This document shows, piece by piece, positions 9,669 to 17,613 of a stretch of DNA of 64,000 nucleotides. Source of the DNA: Streptomyces sp. NBC_01268 (lineage in GTDB: Bacteria; Actinomycetota; Actinomycetes; Streptomycetales; Streptomycetaceae). The stretch lies in NCBI RefSeq assembly GCF_036240795.1, contig NZ_CP108454.1, positions 4,402,001 through 4,466,000 of the forward strand, read 5' to 3'. The notes under the pieces are model-generated. The model saw only the letters and a program-made list of their open reading frames with translations, searched no databases and was not told the origin of the DNA. Position 1 is the first letter of the stretch. Every line of letters starts with the position of its first letter. A program made the position numbers and the translations under genes.

Positions 9669-10442
9669 TTAACTGTCCTCCACCGGAGTGAGTTCCCGCG
9701 CCGCCTCCTTGACGCGGGCCGCGCTCCGGGTGTCCTGCCGGCCCCGGGGGTCCTCGGCGGGGCGCTCCGGCTTCTCGGGGGTGACGAAGCGGTAGCCGAC
9801 GTTGCGGACGGTCCCGATCAGCGACTCGTGCTCGGGTCCCAGCTTCGCCCGCAGACGCCGTACGTGGACGTCCACCGTTCGGGTGCCGCCGAAGTAGTCG
9901 TAGCCCCAGACCTCCTGGAGGAGCTGGGCGCGGGTGAAGACCCGGCCCGGGTGCTGGGCCAGGTACTTGAGGAGCTCGAACTCCTTGAAGGTCAGGTCCA
10001 GGACCCGGCCCTTCAGCTTGGCGCTGTACGTCGCCTCGTCGACCGACAGGTCGCCGTTGCGGATCTCCATCGGGGAGTCGTCCGCGACGATCTGCTGGCG
10101 GCCCGTCGCGAGCCGCAGCCGGGCCTCGACCTCGGCCGGACCCGCGGTGTCCAGGAGCACGTCGTCGATGCCCCAGTCGGCGGTGACGGCCGCGAGGCCG
10201 CCCTCGGTCACGACCAGGATCAGCGGACAGCCGGGACCCGTGGAGCGCAGCAGCTGGCACAGCGAGCGGATCTGCGGGAGGTCGCGCCGTCCGTCGACGA
10301 GGATCACGTCGGCGCCGGGGGTGTCCACCAGGGCCGGCCCCTCGGCGGGGGCCACGCGCACGTTGTGCAGCAGCAGGCCGAGGGCGGGGAGCACCTCGGT
10401 CGAGGGTTGGAGGGCATTGGTCAGGAGCAGCAGTGAGCTCAT
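9669..10442 (-). CDS. glnR: nitrogen-metabolism regulator GlnR
   Basis: A 257-residue atypical OmpR-family regulator beginning [12 protein letters not shown]. The receiver-like domain keeps the Asp in [10 protein letters not shown] but lacks the usual acidic pocket. The C-terminal winged helix is canonical ([43 protein letters not shown]). The sequence matches GlnR as I know it from S. coelicolor almost throughout. GlnR activates ammonium-assimilation genes such as glnA and amtB under nitrogen limitation. ATG 10442 is preceded by a G-rich stretch, and the frame upstream is not protein-like. The C-terminal tail after EKPERP is charged and variable. Confidence 0.93.
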   Translation of the reverse strand: MSSLLLLTNALQPSTEVLPALGLLLHNVRVAPAEGPALVDTPGADVILVDGRRDLPQIRSLCQLLRSTGPGCPLILVVTEGGLAAVTADWGIDDVLLDTAGPAEVEARLRLATGRQQIVADDSPMEIRNGDLSVDEATYSAKLKGRVLDLTFKEFELLKYLAQHPGRVFTRAQLLQEVWGYDYFGGTRTVDVHVRRLRAKLGPEHESLIGTVRNVGYRFVTPEKPERPAEDPRGRQDTRSAARVKEAARELTPVEDS

Positions 10443-10672
10443 CCCACCCCACCTGCCCGGGTCGTCGTCTTCCGGTCGTGCTGGCTTCGCTCGTCCATGA
10501 CGTCGGTTCCTCCTCGGTCCCTGCGAGGACGTCTGCGGCACTGCTTTCTGTTCTCACCTGCGGCTCTCGCGCCCTGAGAGCTTTCGGTAATCCATCCGTA
10601 ACAACGGTCGGAAAACACAAAAGGACCCGGGGGCTGCGTTGCCCGGATCCTCTGGCAAGCAGAATAGCCCAC

Positions 10673-11497
10673 ATGAGTTCCGAGGCAGAGGGCCGATTTC
10701 ACATGGTGGATGTTTCCTCGCTCACTTCCGTCCACGATCGTGACTCCCGCCGCGTGATGCTGCGTACCGATGACGGTGTCCGGATCGAGGCGTTTTACGA
10801 ACCGGCCACGGCAAGTGTCACCGATACGGCGGTCGTCGTCGCGCACGGGTTCACCGGGTCGGTCGACCGCCCCGCGCTCCGGCGCGCCGCCCTCGCCCTG
10901 CGGGGCCACGCGAACGTCGTCACGTTCTCCTTCCGCGGCCACGGCGGCTCCGGCGGCCGCTCGACCGTCGGCGACCGCGAGGTCCTCGACCTGGCGGCGG
11001 CCGTCCGCTGGGCCCGTGAGCTCGGGCACACCCGGGTGGCGACGGTCGGCTTCTCCATGGGCGGCTCGGTCGTCCTGCGGCACGCCGCCCTGGAGCGGGG
11101 CACCGGCGCGCACACCGACGCCGTCGCCGCCGTCAGTGCCCCGGCGCGCTGGTACTACCGGGGGACGCCCTCGATGCGCCGGGTGCACTGGGTGGTGACC
11201 CGGCCGGCCGGCCGGCTGGTCGGGCGCTACGGCCTCGGCACCCGCATCGACAACAGGGACTGGGACCCCGTCCCGCTCTCCCCGGTGGAGGCCGTGCCGC
11301 TGATCGCGCCGACACCGCTGCTGATCGTGCACGGCGACCGCGACGCCTACTTCCCGCTGGACCACCCCCGCAGCCTGGCCGCCGCGGCGCCCGAGGGCGC
11401 GGCCGAGCTGTGGCTGGAGCGGGGCATGGGCCACGCGGAGAACGCGGCCGGCGAGGAGCTGCTCGACCGGCTCGGCGGCTGGCTCGCCCGGCCATAG
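10673..11497 (+). CDS. alpha/beta-hydrolase
   Basis: A 274-residue protein with a complete alpha/beta-hydrolase triad: nucleophile Ser in GFSMGGS, Asp in VHGDRDAYF and His in GMGHAEN, plus HGFTG forming the oxyanion region. It is divergent from glnR. ATG 10673 is chosen because the frame upstream runs through the glnR promoter region. CAGAAT at 10660-10665 ends 7 nt before the ATG, so this may be a leaderless message with a weak -10. The substrate is unknown; the family includes esterases, lipases and peptidases. Confidence 0.82.
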   Translation: MSSEAEGRFHMVDVSSLTSVHDRDSRRVMLRTDDGVRIEAFYEPATASVTDTAVVVAHGFTGSVDRPALRRAALALRGHANVVTFSFRGHGGSGGRSTVGDREVLDLAAAVRWARELGHTRVATVGFSMGGSVVLRHAALERGTGAHTDAVAAVSAPARWYYRGTPSMRRVHWVVTRPAGRLVGRYGLGTRIDNRDWDPVPLSPVEAVPLIAPTPLLIVHGDRDAYFPLDHPRSLAAAAPEGAAELWLERGMGHAENAAGEELLDRLGGWLARP

Positions 11498-11542
11498 CCC
11501 ATCATGGGGGGCGGCGCGCACACGAACGAAGGGAGTGCCGCT

Positions 11543-11797
11543 ATGGCAGCGGGAACCATCCGCTACTGGGCCGCGGCGAAGGCGGCCGCCGGTGTGGCCG
11601 AGGAGCCGTACGCCGCGCGGACCCTGGCCGAGGCGCTCGACGCGGCCCGCGAGAGGCACCCCGGCGAGCTGGTCCGGGTCCTCCAGCGCTGCTCGTTCCT
11701 CATCGACGGCGACCCCGTCGGGACCCGCGCCCACGAGACGGTACGGCTGGCGGAGGGCGGCACGGTCGAGGTGCTCCCCCCGTTCGCAGGAGGGTGA
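11543..11797 (+). CDS. MoaD/ThiS-family sulfur-carrier protein
   Basis: An 84-residue beta-grasp protein ending FAGG, the C-terminal di-glycine that is adenylated and thiocarboxylated in MoaD/ThiS proteins. The core IRYWAAAKAAAGV, IDGDPVG and VEVLPP segments fit the MoaD fold. ATG 11543 is chosen for the GAAGGGA site at 11528-11534; an upstream ATG at 11504 gives a poor extension. The downstream membrane-protein gene starts 10 bp after the stop and its Shine-Dalgarno overlaps the Gly-Gly codons. Whether it serves molybdopterin, thiamine or another sulfur-transfer pathway cannot be decided here. Confidence 0.85.
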   Translation: MAAGTIRYWAAAKAAAGVAEEPYAARTLAEALDAARERHPGELVRVLQRCSFLIDGDPVGTRAHETVRLAEGGTVEVLPPFAGG

Positions 11798-11807
11798 ACC
11801 GCACACC

Positions 11808-13037
11808 ATGAGCAGTGACCAGCACTATCCGTACGAGCCGCAGCCTCAGCCGCAGGGCGGCCAGGACGGTCAGCCGTACGACCCGCACGTCACCCAGACG
11901 TGGGAGGGGCAGACCTGGGACACCCAGTACCAGCCGACGGTGCGGCCCCAGCAGCCCCGGCAGCCCGAGCAGCCCGAGCCTCTCGCGTACGAGACGCCCT
12001 ACCTGCCGCCGCAGGGGCAGGCACACGGCCAGGCGCAGGACCACGGGCAGGGCCAGGGACCGTACGCGTACGAGTACGCGTACACCACGGGCGGGCACCC
12101 GCTGCCGCCCGAGAGCCCGGTCGGGTACCCGCCCGCGTACGAGGCGCCCGTGCCCGCGTACGCGGCCGCCCCGGTACCGGACGTGGCCCCGGTCCCGGCC
12201 CCGGACGTGGCCCCGGACGTGGCTCCCGCCGGGCCCGAGGGCCCCGCGTACTCCACGCCCACCATGGGCGGCAACGCCCGGGTCACCGATGCCCAGCGGG
12301 CCCGCGCCGAGGGGCGTTCGCCGGTCATCGAGCCCGGGATGCAGCCCGCCGCGCTGACCGCCGTCCTCGGCGTCCTGCTCGCCGTCGGCGCCTCCGTCGG
12401 CTCGTACGCGCTGCTCGTCCCGCTGCTCCTGCTGCAGGCGGTCACGGCGGCCGGCTGGTTCCGGCTCAACGGCATGTGGCCGGCCCGGCAGGGCATCGCC
12501 CTCGCCTTCCTGGGCGGCGTCACCGCCGACGTCGCGCTGCTCGCCGCCGGCCGGGAGAACGCCCCCGCCGCGATCCTGGGCACGCTCGGCGTCTGGGTGC
12601 TGCTCACGCTCGTGCTCCAGCTGCGCAGCCACGCCGACCCGGACGAGCGGATGTACGGCCTGATGGCGACGGTCGCCTCGGCGGCCCTCGCGGTCCTGGC
12701 CGCCGGGCACCTCGGCGCCGAGCCGGACGCGGTGGTCGTCGGCGGGGTCGCGGTCGCCGCCGCGGTCCTCGCCCGTGCGGTGCCGCTGCCCGGACCGGTC
12801 TCCGTGGTCGTCGCGCTGCTCGCGGCGGCCGGCGCCGGCATCGCCGCGGGCGGGTTCACCGGCCTCGGCGCCTCCGGCGCGCTGCTCGGCCTGGCGGCCG
12901 GGGTGTGCGCGCTGATCGGACTGCGCGTGGCCAGCTACGACTACCCCTCGCGCTTCGTGCACATGACGGCCGGTGTCGCGCTGCCGCTGACCGCCGCCGC
13001 GCCCGCCGTCTACCTGCTGGGACGCGCCCTGGCGTAA
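11808..13037 (+). CDS. polytopic membrane protein with Pro/Gln-rich N-terminus
   Basis: A 409-residue protein. Residues 1 to about 170 are low complexity (Gln, Pro, Tyr), including three near-identical PDVAP units encoded by repeats around 12177-12227. The remainder holds about seven or eight hydrophobic helices, beginning with LTAVLGVLLAVGASVGSYALL. ATG 11808 has AGGAGGG about 15 bp upstream. The family is conserved in streptomycetes next to the MoaD-like gene in my recollection, but I cannot assign a function. Confidence 0.78.
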   Translation: MSSDQHYPYEPQPQPQGGQDGQPYDPHVTQTWEGQTWDTQYQPTVRPQQPRQPEQPEPLAYETPYLPPQGQAHGQAQDHGQGQGPYAYEYAYTTGGHPLPPESPVGYPPAYEAPVPAYAAAPVPDVAPVPAPDVAPDVAPAGPEGPAYSTPTMGGNARVTDAQRARAEGRSPVIEPGMQPAALTAVLGVLLAVGASVGSYALLVPLLLLQAVTAAGWFRLNGMWPARQGIALAFLGGVTADVALLAAGRENAPAAILGTLGVWVLLTLVLQLRSHADPDERMYGLMATVASAALAVLAAGHLGAEPDAVVVGGVAVAAAVLARAVPLPGPVSVVVALLAAAGAGIAAGGFTGLGASGALLGLAAGVCALIGLRVASYDYPSRFVHMTAGVALPLTAAAPAVYLLGRALA

Positions 13038-13070
13038 CCGCCGCCACAGCCCCGTGGGGGAACCACTCGG

Positions 13071-13102
13071 CCCCCCGACACGTCGATCTTCGTGTCGGGG
13101 GG
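13071..13102 (+). terminator. perfect 12-bp stem-loop between membrane protein and lmeA-like gene
   Basis: CCCCCCGACACG at 13071-13082 pairs exactly with 13091-13102 around an 8-nt loop, 33 bp after the membrane-protein stop. It probably ends the moaD-like transcript and separates it from the next gene. Confidence 0.65.
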
Positions 13103-13141
13103 TCGAAGTCGTCCCGGTACGCCTCAGGAGGAAGGAACACC

Positions 13142-13831
13142 ATGCGAGCACTGCGGATTGTGCTGATCCTGGCCGTCGTGCTCGGAGGCGTCCTGGTCGG
13201 CGTGGACCGCCTGGCCGTGGCCTACGCGGAGTCGGAGGCGGCCGACCGGGTGCGGCTCGGGGCCGTACGGGCGGAGTCCACCGACGTCGACATCAAGGGC
13301 TTCCCGTTCCTGACCCAGGCCGCCGACAAGCGCTTCGACGAGGTCGAGGTGCGGCTGACGGGCGTCCGGGCGACCGCCGGGGGCCACGCGGTGCGGATCG
13401 GCGAGCTGACCGCCGACCTGTACGACGTCACCCTGAACGAGAGCTACACGAGCGCCCGCGCGGCCTCCGCCAGCGGCACCGCGCTGATCTCCTACGCGGA
13501 CCTGGGCGCCGCCTCCGGCCGGGACGTCAAGGTCGCCTACGGCGGCGACGGCAAGCTGAAGGTCACCGGCGGGGTGCACGTCCTCGGCCGCACGCTCACC
13601 CGCAGCGTCCTGTCCACGGTGACCCTGCTGGACGGCGACACCCTCCGGGTGCGGGCCGACGCGGTGCCCGGAGAGGGCATCCCGGGCCTTGAGGACCTGG
13701 TGCGCGCCCGCACGGACTTCGACCGCCGGATCGAGGGTCTGCCGCAGGGCATGAAGCTGGCGAAGGTGGAGGCCCGGGCGGACGGCCTCGCGGTGTCGGT
13801 GACGGGCAAGGACGTCGTCCTGGCGGGCTGA
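13142..13831 (+). CDS. LmeA/DUF2993-family membrane-anchored lipid-binding protein
   Basis: A 229-residue protein with an N-terminal membrane anchor (VLILAVVLGGVLVGVDRLAV) and the DUF2993 pattern: DIKGFPFLTQ, a repetitive beta-rich core, and MKLAKVEARADGLAVSVTGKDV near the end. DUF2993 includes mycobacterial LmeA, a phospholipid-binding protein that affects lipomannan length. ATG 13142 follows AGGAGGAAGG. It sits alone after a strong hairpin, so it is probably transcribed on its own. Confidence 0.85.
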   Translation: MRALRIVLILAVVLGGVLVGVDRLAVAYAESEAADRVRLGAVRAESTDVDIKGFPFLTQAADKRFDEVEVRLTGVRATAGGHAVRIGELTADLYDVTLNESYTSARAASASGTALISYADLGAASGRDVKVAYGGDGKLKVTGGVHVLGRTLTRSVLSTVTLLDGDTLRVRADAVPGEGIPGLEDLVRARTDFDRRIEGLPQGMKLAKVEARADGLAVSVTGKDVVLAG

Positions 13832-13981
13832 GCCCGCCCCGCCCGCATTGCCCGCTACGCCCCGCATTCCCCCCGTATTCCGCCCGTGGGCGGCCCCTCC
13901 CGCGGGCCGGTGATCACATGCTGAGACACCGTTGTCCGATCCGCAGATGGTCAACCGGGGCACGTCACCCCACACGCGTCC

Positions 13982-13997
13982 GGGCGCCTCGGCGCCC
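13982..13997. terminator. short GC hairpin in the spacer upstream of the sulfur genes
   Basis: GGGCGCC at 13982-13988 and GGCGCCC at 13991-13997 form a compact hairpin. It lies about 150 bp after the DUF2993 stop and 50 bp before the leader promoter, so a terminator role is only a guess. The rest of 13832-14020 shows nothing I can name. Confidence 0.3.
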
Positions 13998-14023
13998 TCT
14001 CCCCATCCCACATCCCGGACGAT

Positions 14024-14044
14024 CGTGTCTCAAAATACGACACG
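14024..14044. promoter_or_regulatory. inverted repeat abutting the leader-peptide promoter
   Basis: CGTGTC at 14024-14029 and GACACG at 14039-14044 flank a 9-nt AT-rich spacer, ending 3 bp before the proposed -35 at 14048. The placement suits binding of a regulator, perhaps of sulfur metabolism. Confidence 0.4.
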
Positions 14045-14047
14045 CCG

Positions 14048-14077
14048 GTGACACGGCCGCCTGTCCGTCCCTACGAT
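14048..14077 (+). promoter_or_regulatory. sigma70-type promoter of the leader peptide-cysA transcript
   Basis: GTGACA (-35) at 14048-14053 and TACGAT (-10) at 14072-14077 are separated by 18 bp. The -10 ends 7 nt before the leader-peptide ATG at 14085, which implies a leaderless transcript beginning at the uORF start codon. Confidence 0.7.
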
Positions 14078-14084
14078 CGAGGGC

Positions 14085-14165
14085 ATGAAGCGACAGGCGG
14101 ATCTCACGAAGCGGCGGGCAGTAGACCTGTGCCGCGTCGCCGCCATGCTCTGTCGCTCGGTCTGA
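14085..14165 (+). CDS. 26-residue cysteine-containing leader peptide (uORF) upstream of cysA
   Basis: The short frame encodes MKRQADLTKRRAVDLC, continues for ten residues and ends with a second Cys at position 23 three residues before the stop. It is 147 bp upstream of the thiosulfate sulfurtransferase gene, on the same strand, and its promoter predicts translation from the transcript 5' end. Closely similar peptides with Cys near the C-terminus precede sulfur-assimilation genes in many streptomycetes, and Cys-rich leaderless uORFs act as cysteine-responsive attenuators in mycobacteria. The attenuation role here is inference; the reading frame and location are direct. Confidence 0.8.
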   Translation: MKRQADLTKRRAVDLCRVAAMLCRSV

Positions 14166-14312
14166 GCGGGACGCACTGCTCCCGTATTCCTGAGGCCCTA
14201 CGGCATGACGTCGGGGCCACCCTGCGCAGCAGCACCACCATCGCCCGCATGCGATGGCGCGTACCCGCACAAACTGCACGAACCGCCGCACACTGCCCCG
14301 GAGGAGAACAGC

Positions 14313-15158
14313 ATGGCTCGCAGCGACGTCCTGGTCGACGCCGACTGGGTCGAGGCCCGCCTCGACGACCCGCAGGTCGCTCTCGTCGAGGTCGACGAGG
14401 ACACCTCGGCCTACGAGAAGAACCACATCCGCAACGCCATCCGGATCGACTGGACCAAGGACCTGCAGGACCCGGTCCGCCGTGACTTCATCGACCAGGA
14501 GGGCTTCGAGAAGCTCCTCTCGGCCAAGGGCATCGGCAACGACACCACGGTCGTCCTCTACGGCGGCAACAACAACTGGTTCGCCTCGTACGCCTACTGG
14601 TACTTCAAGCTCTACGGCCACCAGGACGTGAAGCTCCTCGACGGCGGCCGCAAGAAGTGGGAGCTCGACTCCCGCGACCTGGTCGACGGCTCCGAGGTCC
14701 CGAACCGCCCGGCCACCGAGTACAAGGCCAAGGCCCAGGACTCCTCGATCCGCGCCTTCCGCGACGACGTCGTGGCCGCGATCGGCACCCAGAACCTCGT
14801 CGACGTGCGTTCGCCCGACGAGTTCTCCGGCAAGCTGCTCGCCCCGGCCCACCTCCCGCAGGAGCAGTCGCAGCGCCCGGGCCACGTCCCGTCCGCCCGC
14901 AACATCCCGTGGTCGAAGAACGCCAACGACGACGGCACCTTCAAGTCGGACGAGGACCTCAAGGCCCTCTACGAGGCCGAGCAGGTCGACCTGGCGAAGG
15001 ACACCGTCGCCTACTGCCGCATCGGCGAGCGCTCCGCGCTCACCTGGTTCGTCCTGCACGAGCTGCTCGAGGTCCCGAACGTCAAGAACTACGACGGCTC
15101 GTGGACCGAGTACGGCTCCCTCGTCGGCGTGCCGATCGAGCTCGGCGCCAACAAGTAA
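14313..15158 (+). CDS. cysA: thiosulfate sulfurtransferase (rhodanese, CysA/SseA type)
   Basis: A 281-residue protein of two tandem rhodanese domains. The catalytic loop CRIGERS lies near residue 233, and the N-terminal domain keeps the typical FEKLLSAKGI and VVLYGGNNNWFA segments. ATG 14313 follows GGAGGAGAA. Such enzymes move sulfane sulfur from thiosulfate to acceptors such as cyanide or thiols. The close match to actinobacterial CysA2/SseA and the adjacent sseC gene support a role in sulfur supply. The upstream leader peptide suggests control by cysteine. Confidence 0.92.
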   Translation: MARSDVLVDADWVEARLDDPQVALVEVDEDTSAYEKNHIRNAIRIDWTKDLQDPVRRDFIDQEGFEKLLSAKGIGNDTTVVLYGGNNNWFASYAYWYFKLYGHQDVKLLDGGRKKWELDSRDLVDGSEVPNRPATEYKAKAQDSSIRAFRDDVVAAIGTQNLVDVRSPDEFSGKLLAPAHLPQEQSQRPGHVPSARNIPWSKNANDDGTFKSDEDLKALYEAEQVDLAKDTVAYCRIGERSALTWFVLHELLEVPNVKNYDGSWTEYGSLVGVPIELGANK

Positions 15159-15203
15159 CCCTCCCCCGGTACCCCGGACCCCTCGACCGTAAGGATTCCC
15201 ACC

Positions 15204-15491
15204 ATGTGTGGAGCGCAGCCCGGCGGCCCCGACGCCTCGACGATCAAGCCCGGTGAGACCACCATCCAGGGCTTCGTGACCAAGGACGGCCAGCCCGTCA
15301 CCGGTTACGTCCGCCTCCTGGACTCGACCGGCGAGTTCACGGCCGAGGTCCCGACCTCCGCCACCGGCCAGTTCCGCTTCTACGCGGCCGAGGGCACCTG
15401 GACCGTCCGCGCCCTGGTCCCCGGCGGCACCGCCGACCGCCAGGTCGTGGCCCAGAAGGGCGGCCTCGCGGAGGTCGCGATCGCGGTCTGA
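15204..15491 (+). CDS. sseC: SseC-like DUF1416 protein
   Basis: A 95-residue protein beginning MCGAQPGG and containing VTGYVRLLDSTGEFTAEV and TGQFRFYAAEGTWTVRAL, the DUF1416/SseC signature. It follows cysA after 45 bp without a terminator, the same order as the mycobacterial cysA2-sseC2 pair, so it is likely cotranscribed and subject to the same leader. The fold resembles a small transthyretin-like beta sandwich. The biochemical function is not known to me. Confidence 0.88.
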   Translation: MCGAQPGGPDASTIKPGETTIQGFVTKDGQPVTGYVRLLDSTGEFTAEVPTSATGQFRFYAAEGTWTVRALVPGGTADRQVVAQKGGLAEVAIAV

Positions 15492-15511
15492 TCCGCACCA
15501 CGAACGGCCGG

Positions 15512-15567
15512 AGGGCCGTGCCTCCTGGGGGGTTGGACGCCATCACCAGGACCTGAGGCACGGCCCT
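15512..15567 (+). terminator. long stem-loop ending the cysA-sseC operon
   Basis: AGGGCCGTGCCTC at 15512-15524 is the exact complement of 15555-15567, and CCTGG/CCAGG pairs extend the stem inward from the 30-nt loop. It begins 20 bp after the sseC stop. Confidence 0.75.
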
Positions 15568-15597
15568 TCGGCTTGCCCTCGGTCGTATTCTGAAGGT

Positions 15598-15864
15598 GTG
15601 TACGCACGGCGTCGGCGCGTCTATTTCTGGATGATGGGTGCCTGCCTGGTCCTGTTCGTGGGCGCCTGGGCAGTCGTGCGCCTGTTCTCGGTCCCCGTGG
15701 CCATCGGCATGTGCGTGGTCGCGATGCTCATCCCCCCGGTCGCCGCGATGACGGCCAACCGGAGGGGACCCGAGGACCGCTGGTGGGACGATCCTTCGGG
15801 GGACAAGACGTCCGACGAGTGGTGGGACGAGCTGGACGGGAAGAAGAGGAAGGACCCGGACTAG
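15598..15864 (+). CDS. DUF3099 membrane protein
   Basis: An 88-residue protein with two adjacent membrane helices (VYFWMMGACLVLFVGAWAVV and IGMCVVAMLIPPVAAM) and a charged tail rich in Trp, Asp and Lys (DRWWDDPSGD). The arrangement fits DUF3099. The GTG at 15598 is supported by TATTCT at 15586-15591 ending 6 nt upstream, a leaderless arrangement. Function unknown. Confidence 0.82.
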   Translation: MYARRRRVYFWMMGACLVLFVGAWAVVRLFSVPVAIGMCVVAMLIPPVAAMTANRRGPEDRWWDDPSGDKTSDEWWDELDGKKRKDPD

Positions 15865-15883
15865 CCGGCCGGGCCGTGTTCCG

Positions 15884-16246
15884 TCAGTAGACGAGGGCCT
15901 GCGTCCCGTCCGCCATCGCCTCCTGGACGAAGACCTGGGCGCCCGCGATGCGGATGCCCTTCAGCACGTCCTCCTCCGTGATGTCCCGGCGGGTCGCGCA
16001 CTGGGTGCACAGGGTGATGCGGCCGGCCGCCAGGATCGAGTCGATCAGGTCCGGCAGCGGCGCGGCGTGCGGGAGTTCGAACTCGGCCGCGCGGCCCGGC
16101 AGCGCGAACCACGAGGACTCGCCGGTCAGCCAGAGCGAGACCTCCACCCCGCTGGCGACGGCGACGGCCGCCACGGTGAAGGCCTGGGAGCAGCGTTCGG
16201 GGGCGTCGGCCCCGGCGGTCACCTTGATCACGAGCTTCTTCGCCAT
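15884..16246 (-). CDS. DsrE/DsrF-like family protein
   Basis: A 120-residue protein with KKLVIKVTAGADAPERC at the start, a central SLWLTGESSW and CTQCATRRDI, a CxxC pair of the kind used in sulfur relay, and a C-terminal QEAMADGTQAL. The fold family includes DsrE, TusC/D and YchN proteins. ATG 16246 is chosen over upstream in-frame starts because TACAGT at 16259-16254 (minus strand) ends 7 nt before it. Its place beside cysA and sseC suggests sulfur transfer, but no partner is identified. Confidence 0.8.
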   Translation of the reverse strand: MAKKLVIKVTAGADAPERCSQAFTVAAVAVASGVEVSLWLTGESSWFALPGRAAEFELPHAAPLPDLIDSILAAGRITLCTQCATRRDITEEDVLKGIRIAGAQVFVQEAMADGTQALVY

Positions 16247-16403
16247 ACGCCGAACTGTAATGCGGGGTTCCACGGAGCGGGCCGAACCGGTGCGGGACGT
16301 GCGGTCTGCCCGACAGGCCCACCTCACCGAGAGGGCCGGGCCCCCGCCCACTAAGCTGGGGTCCGGCCCGTTCCGCCTTCACCGCTCATTCGAGGAGCAC
16401 CAA

Positions 16404-16502
16404 GTGATCGTTTTCTTCGAAGTCCTGCTGGCGCTCGTCTGCGTTGCGGTCCTCGCCTTCGCCGGGCTGACCGTGAAGAAGCTGTACCAGGGCCAGCGCT
16501 AA
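16404..16502 (+). CDS. 32-residue single-pass membrane peptide
   Basis: GTG 16404 opens a 32-codon frame encoding VIVFFEVLLALVCVAVLAFA followed by GLTVKKLYQGQR: one membrane helix and a short basic tail. GAGGAG at 16391-16396 gives a well-spaced ribosome-binding site, and the nitrobindin-like gene follows after 30 bp. Hydrophobicity, Shine-Dalgarno and spacing argue for a real small protein. Function unknown; orientation by positive-inside suggests the C-terminus is cytoplasmic. Confidence 0.68.
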   Translation: MIVFFEVLLALVCVAVLAFAGLTVKKLYQGQR

Positions 16503-16532
16503 CCACTCCTTCACAGATCGCCTGAGCTGCTC

Positions 16533-17105
16533 ATGATCGAGATTCCGTCCGACCTCAACCCGGGCCTCGTCCCCCTCGCGTTCCTCCTCGGTACGTGGGA
16601 GGGCGCGGGCGTCTCCGACTTCCCCGGCGCCGAGAAGTGCAACTTCGGCCAGTCCGTGACGTTCAGCCACGACGGCCGTGACTTCCTCGAGTACCACTCG
16701 CACTCCTGGGTCCTGGACGCGGACGGCAACAAGGTCCGCCCGCTGGAGAGCGAGAGCGGGTACTGGCGCATCGACAAGGACCGCAAGGTCGAGATCGTCA
16801 TGGTCCGTGACCAGGGCATCGTCGAGGTCTGGTACGGCGAGCTCGCCGACCAGAAGCCGCAGATCGACATCGCGACCGACGCCGTCGCACGGACCGCCGC
16901 CTCCGGCCCGTACAGCGGTGGCAAGCGTCTGTACGGCTACGTGAAGAGCGACCTCATGTGGGTGGGCGAGAAGGCCACCCCCGAGGTCCCGCTGCGGCCG
17001 TACATGTCGGCGCACCTGAAGAAGGTCGTCACCCCCGAGGAGGTCGCCGAGATGGCGCGCAACCTCCCCGACATGCCCGACGACGGCATCGCCTTCTTCA
17101 AGTAG
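16533..17105 (+). CDS. FABP-like nitrobindin family protein (DUF1794)
   Basis: A 190-residue predicted ten-stranded beta-barrel. The N-terminal LAFLLGTWEGAG motif, the GYWRI segment and the His in MSAHLKK near the C-terminus are typical of nitrobindin/THAP4-like proteins, where a C-terminal His binds haem. Nitrobindins isomerise peroxynitrite and bind NO. It probably shares a message with the preceding small membrane peptide. Whether this copy binds haem is inference from the family. Confidence 0.85.
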   Translation: MIEIPSDLNPGLVPLAFLLGTWEGAGVSDFPGAEKCNFGQSVTFSHDGRDFLEYHSHSWVLDADGNKVRPLESESGYWRIDKDRKVEIVMVRDQGIVEVWYGELADQKPQIDIATDAVARTAASGPYSGGKRLYGYVKSDLMWVGEKATPEVPLRPYMSAHLKKVVTPEEVAEMARNLPDMPDDGIAFFK

Positions 17106-17166
17106 GACGCAAGTCGACCCGACGGGGCCGTGCCGTGGTGTGCCGCGCCCTCCTACACTGGGGGGC

Positions 17167-17604
17167 GTGGTGAGCACCGACTGGAAGAGCGACCTGAGGC
17201 AGCGCGGCTACCGGCTGACGCCCCAGCGCCAGCTTGTCCTGGAGGCCGTGGACGTGCTGGAGCACGCGACCCCGGACGACATCCTCGTCGAGGTCCGCAA
17301 GACGGCCTCCGGCGTCAACATCTCCACCGTCTACCGGACCCTGGAGCTCCTGGAGGAGCTCGGTCTGGTCAGCCACGCCCATCTGGGGCACGGCGCGCCG
17401 ACCTACCACCTGGCCGACCGGCACCACCATCTGCACCTGGTCTGCCGGGACTGCACCGAGGTCATCGAGGCCGACGTCGAGGTGGCCGCCGACTTCACCG
17501 CGAAGCTGCGCGACACCTTCGGTTTCACCACCGACATGAAACACTTCGCGATCTTCGGGCGGTGCGAGGACTGCACCCGGAAGGCCGCCGACGCCGAGTC
17601 GTAG
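17167..17604 (+). CDS. nur: Fur-family nickel-responsive regulator Nur
   Basis: A 145-residue Fur-family protein: winged helix (LRQRGYRLTPQRQLVLEAV, INISTVYRTLELL-type region) and dimerisation domain with HLADRHHHLHLVCRDC, FTTDMKHFAIFGRCEDC. The sequence agrees closely with Nur of S. coelicolor as I recall it, including the His-rich metal region and two CxxC pairs. Nur represses nickel-uptake genes and the iron superoxide dismutase when nickel is present. TACACT at 17154-17159 ends 7 nt before GTG 17167, so the gene is probably leaderless. Confidence 0.88.
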   Translation: MVSTDWKSDLRQRGYRLTPQRQLVLEAVDVLEHATPDDILVEVRKTASGVNISTVYRTLELLEELGLVSHAHLGHGAPTYHLADRHHHLHLVCRDCTEVIEADVEVAADFTAKLRDTFGFTTDMKHFAIFGRCEDCTRKAADAES

Positions 17605-17613
17605 TCTTGGGGC

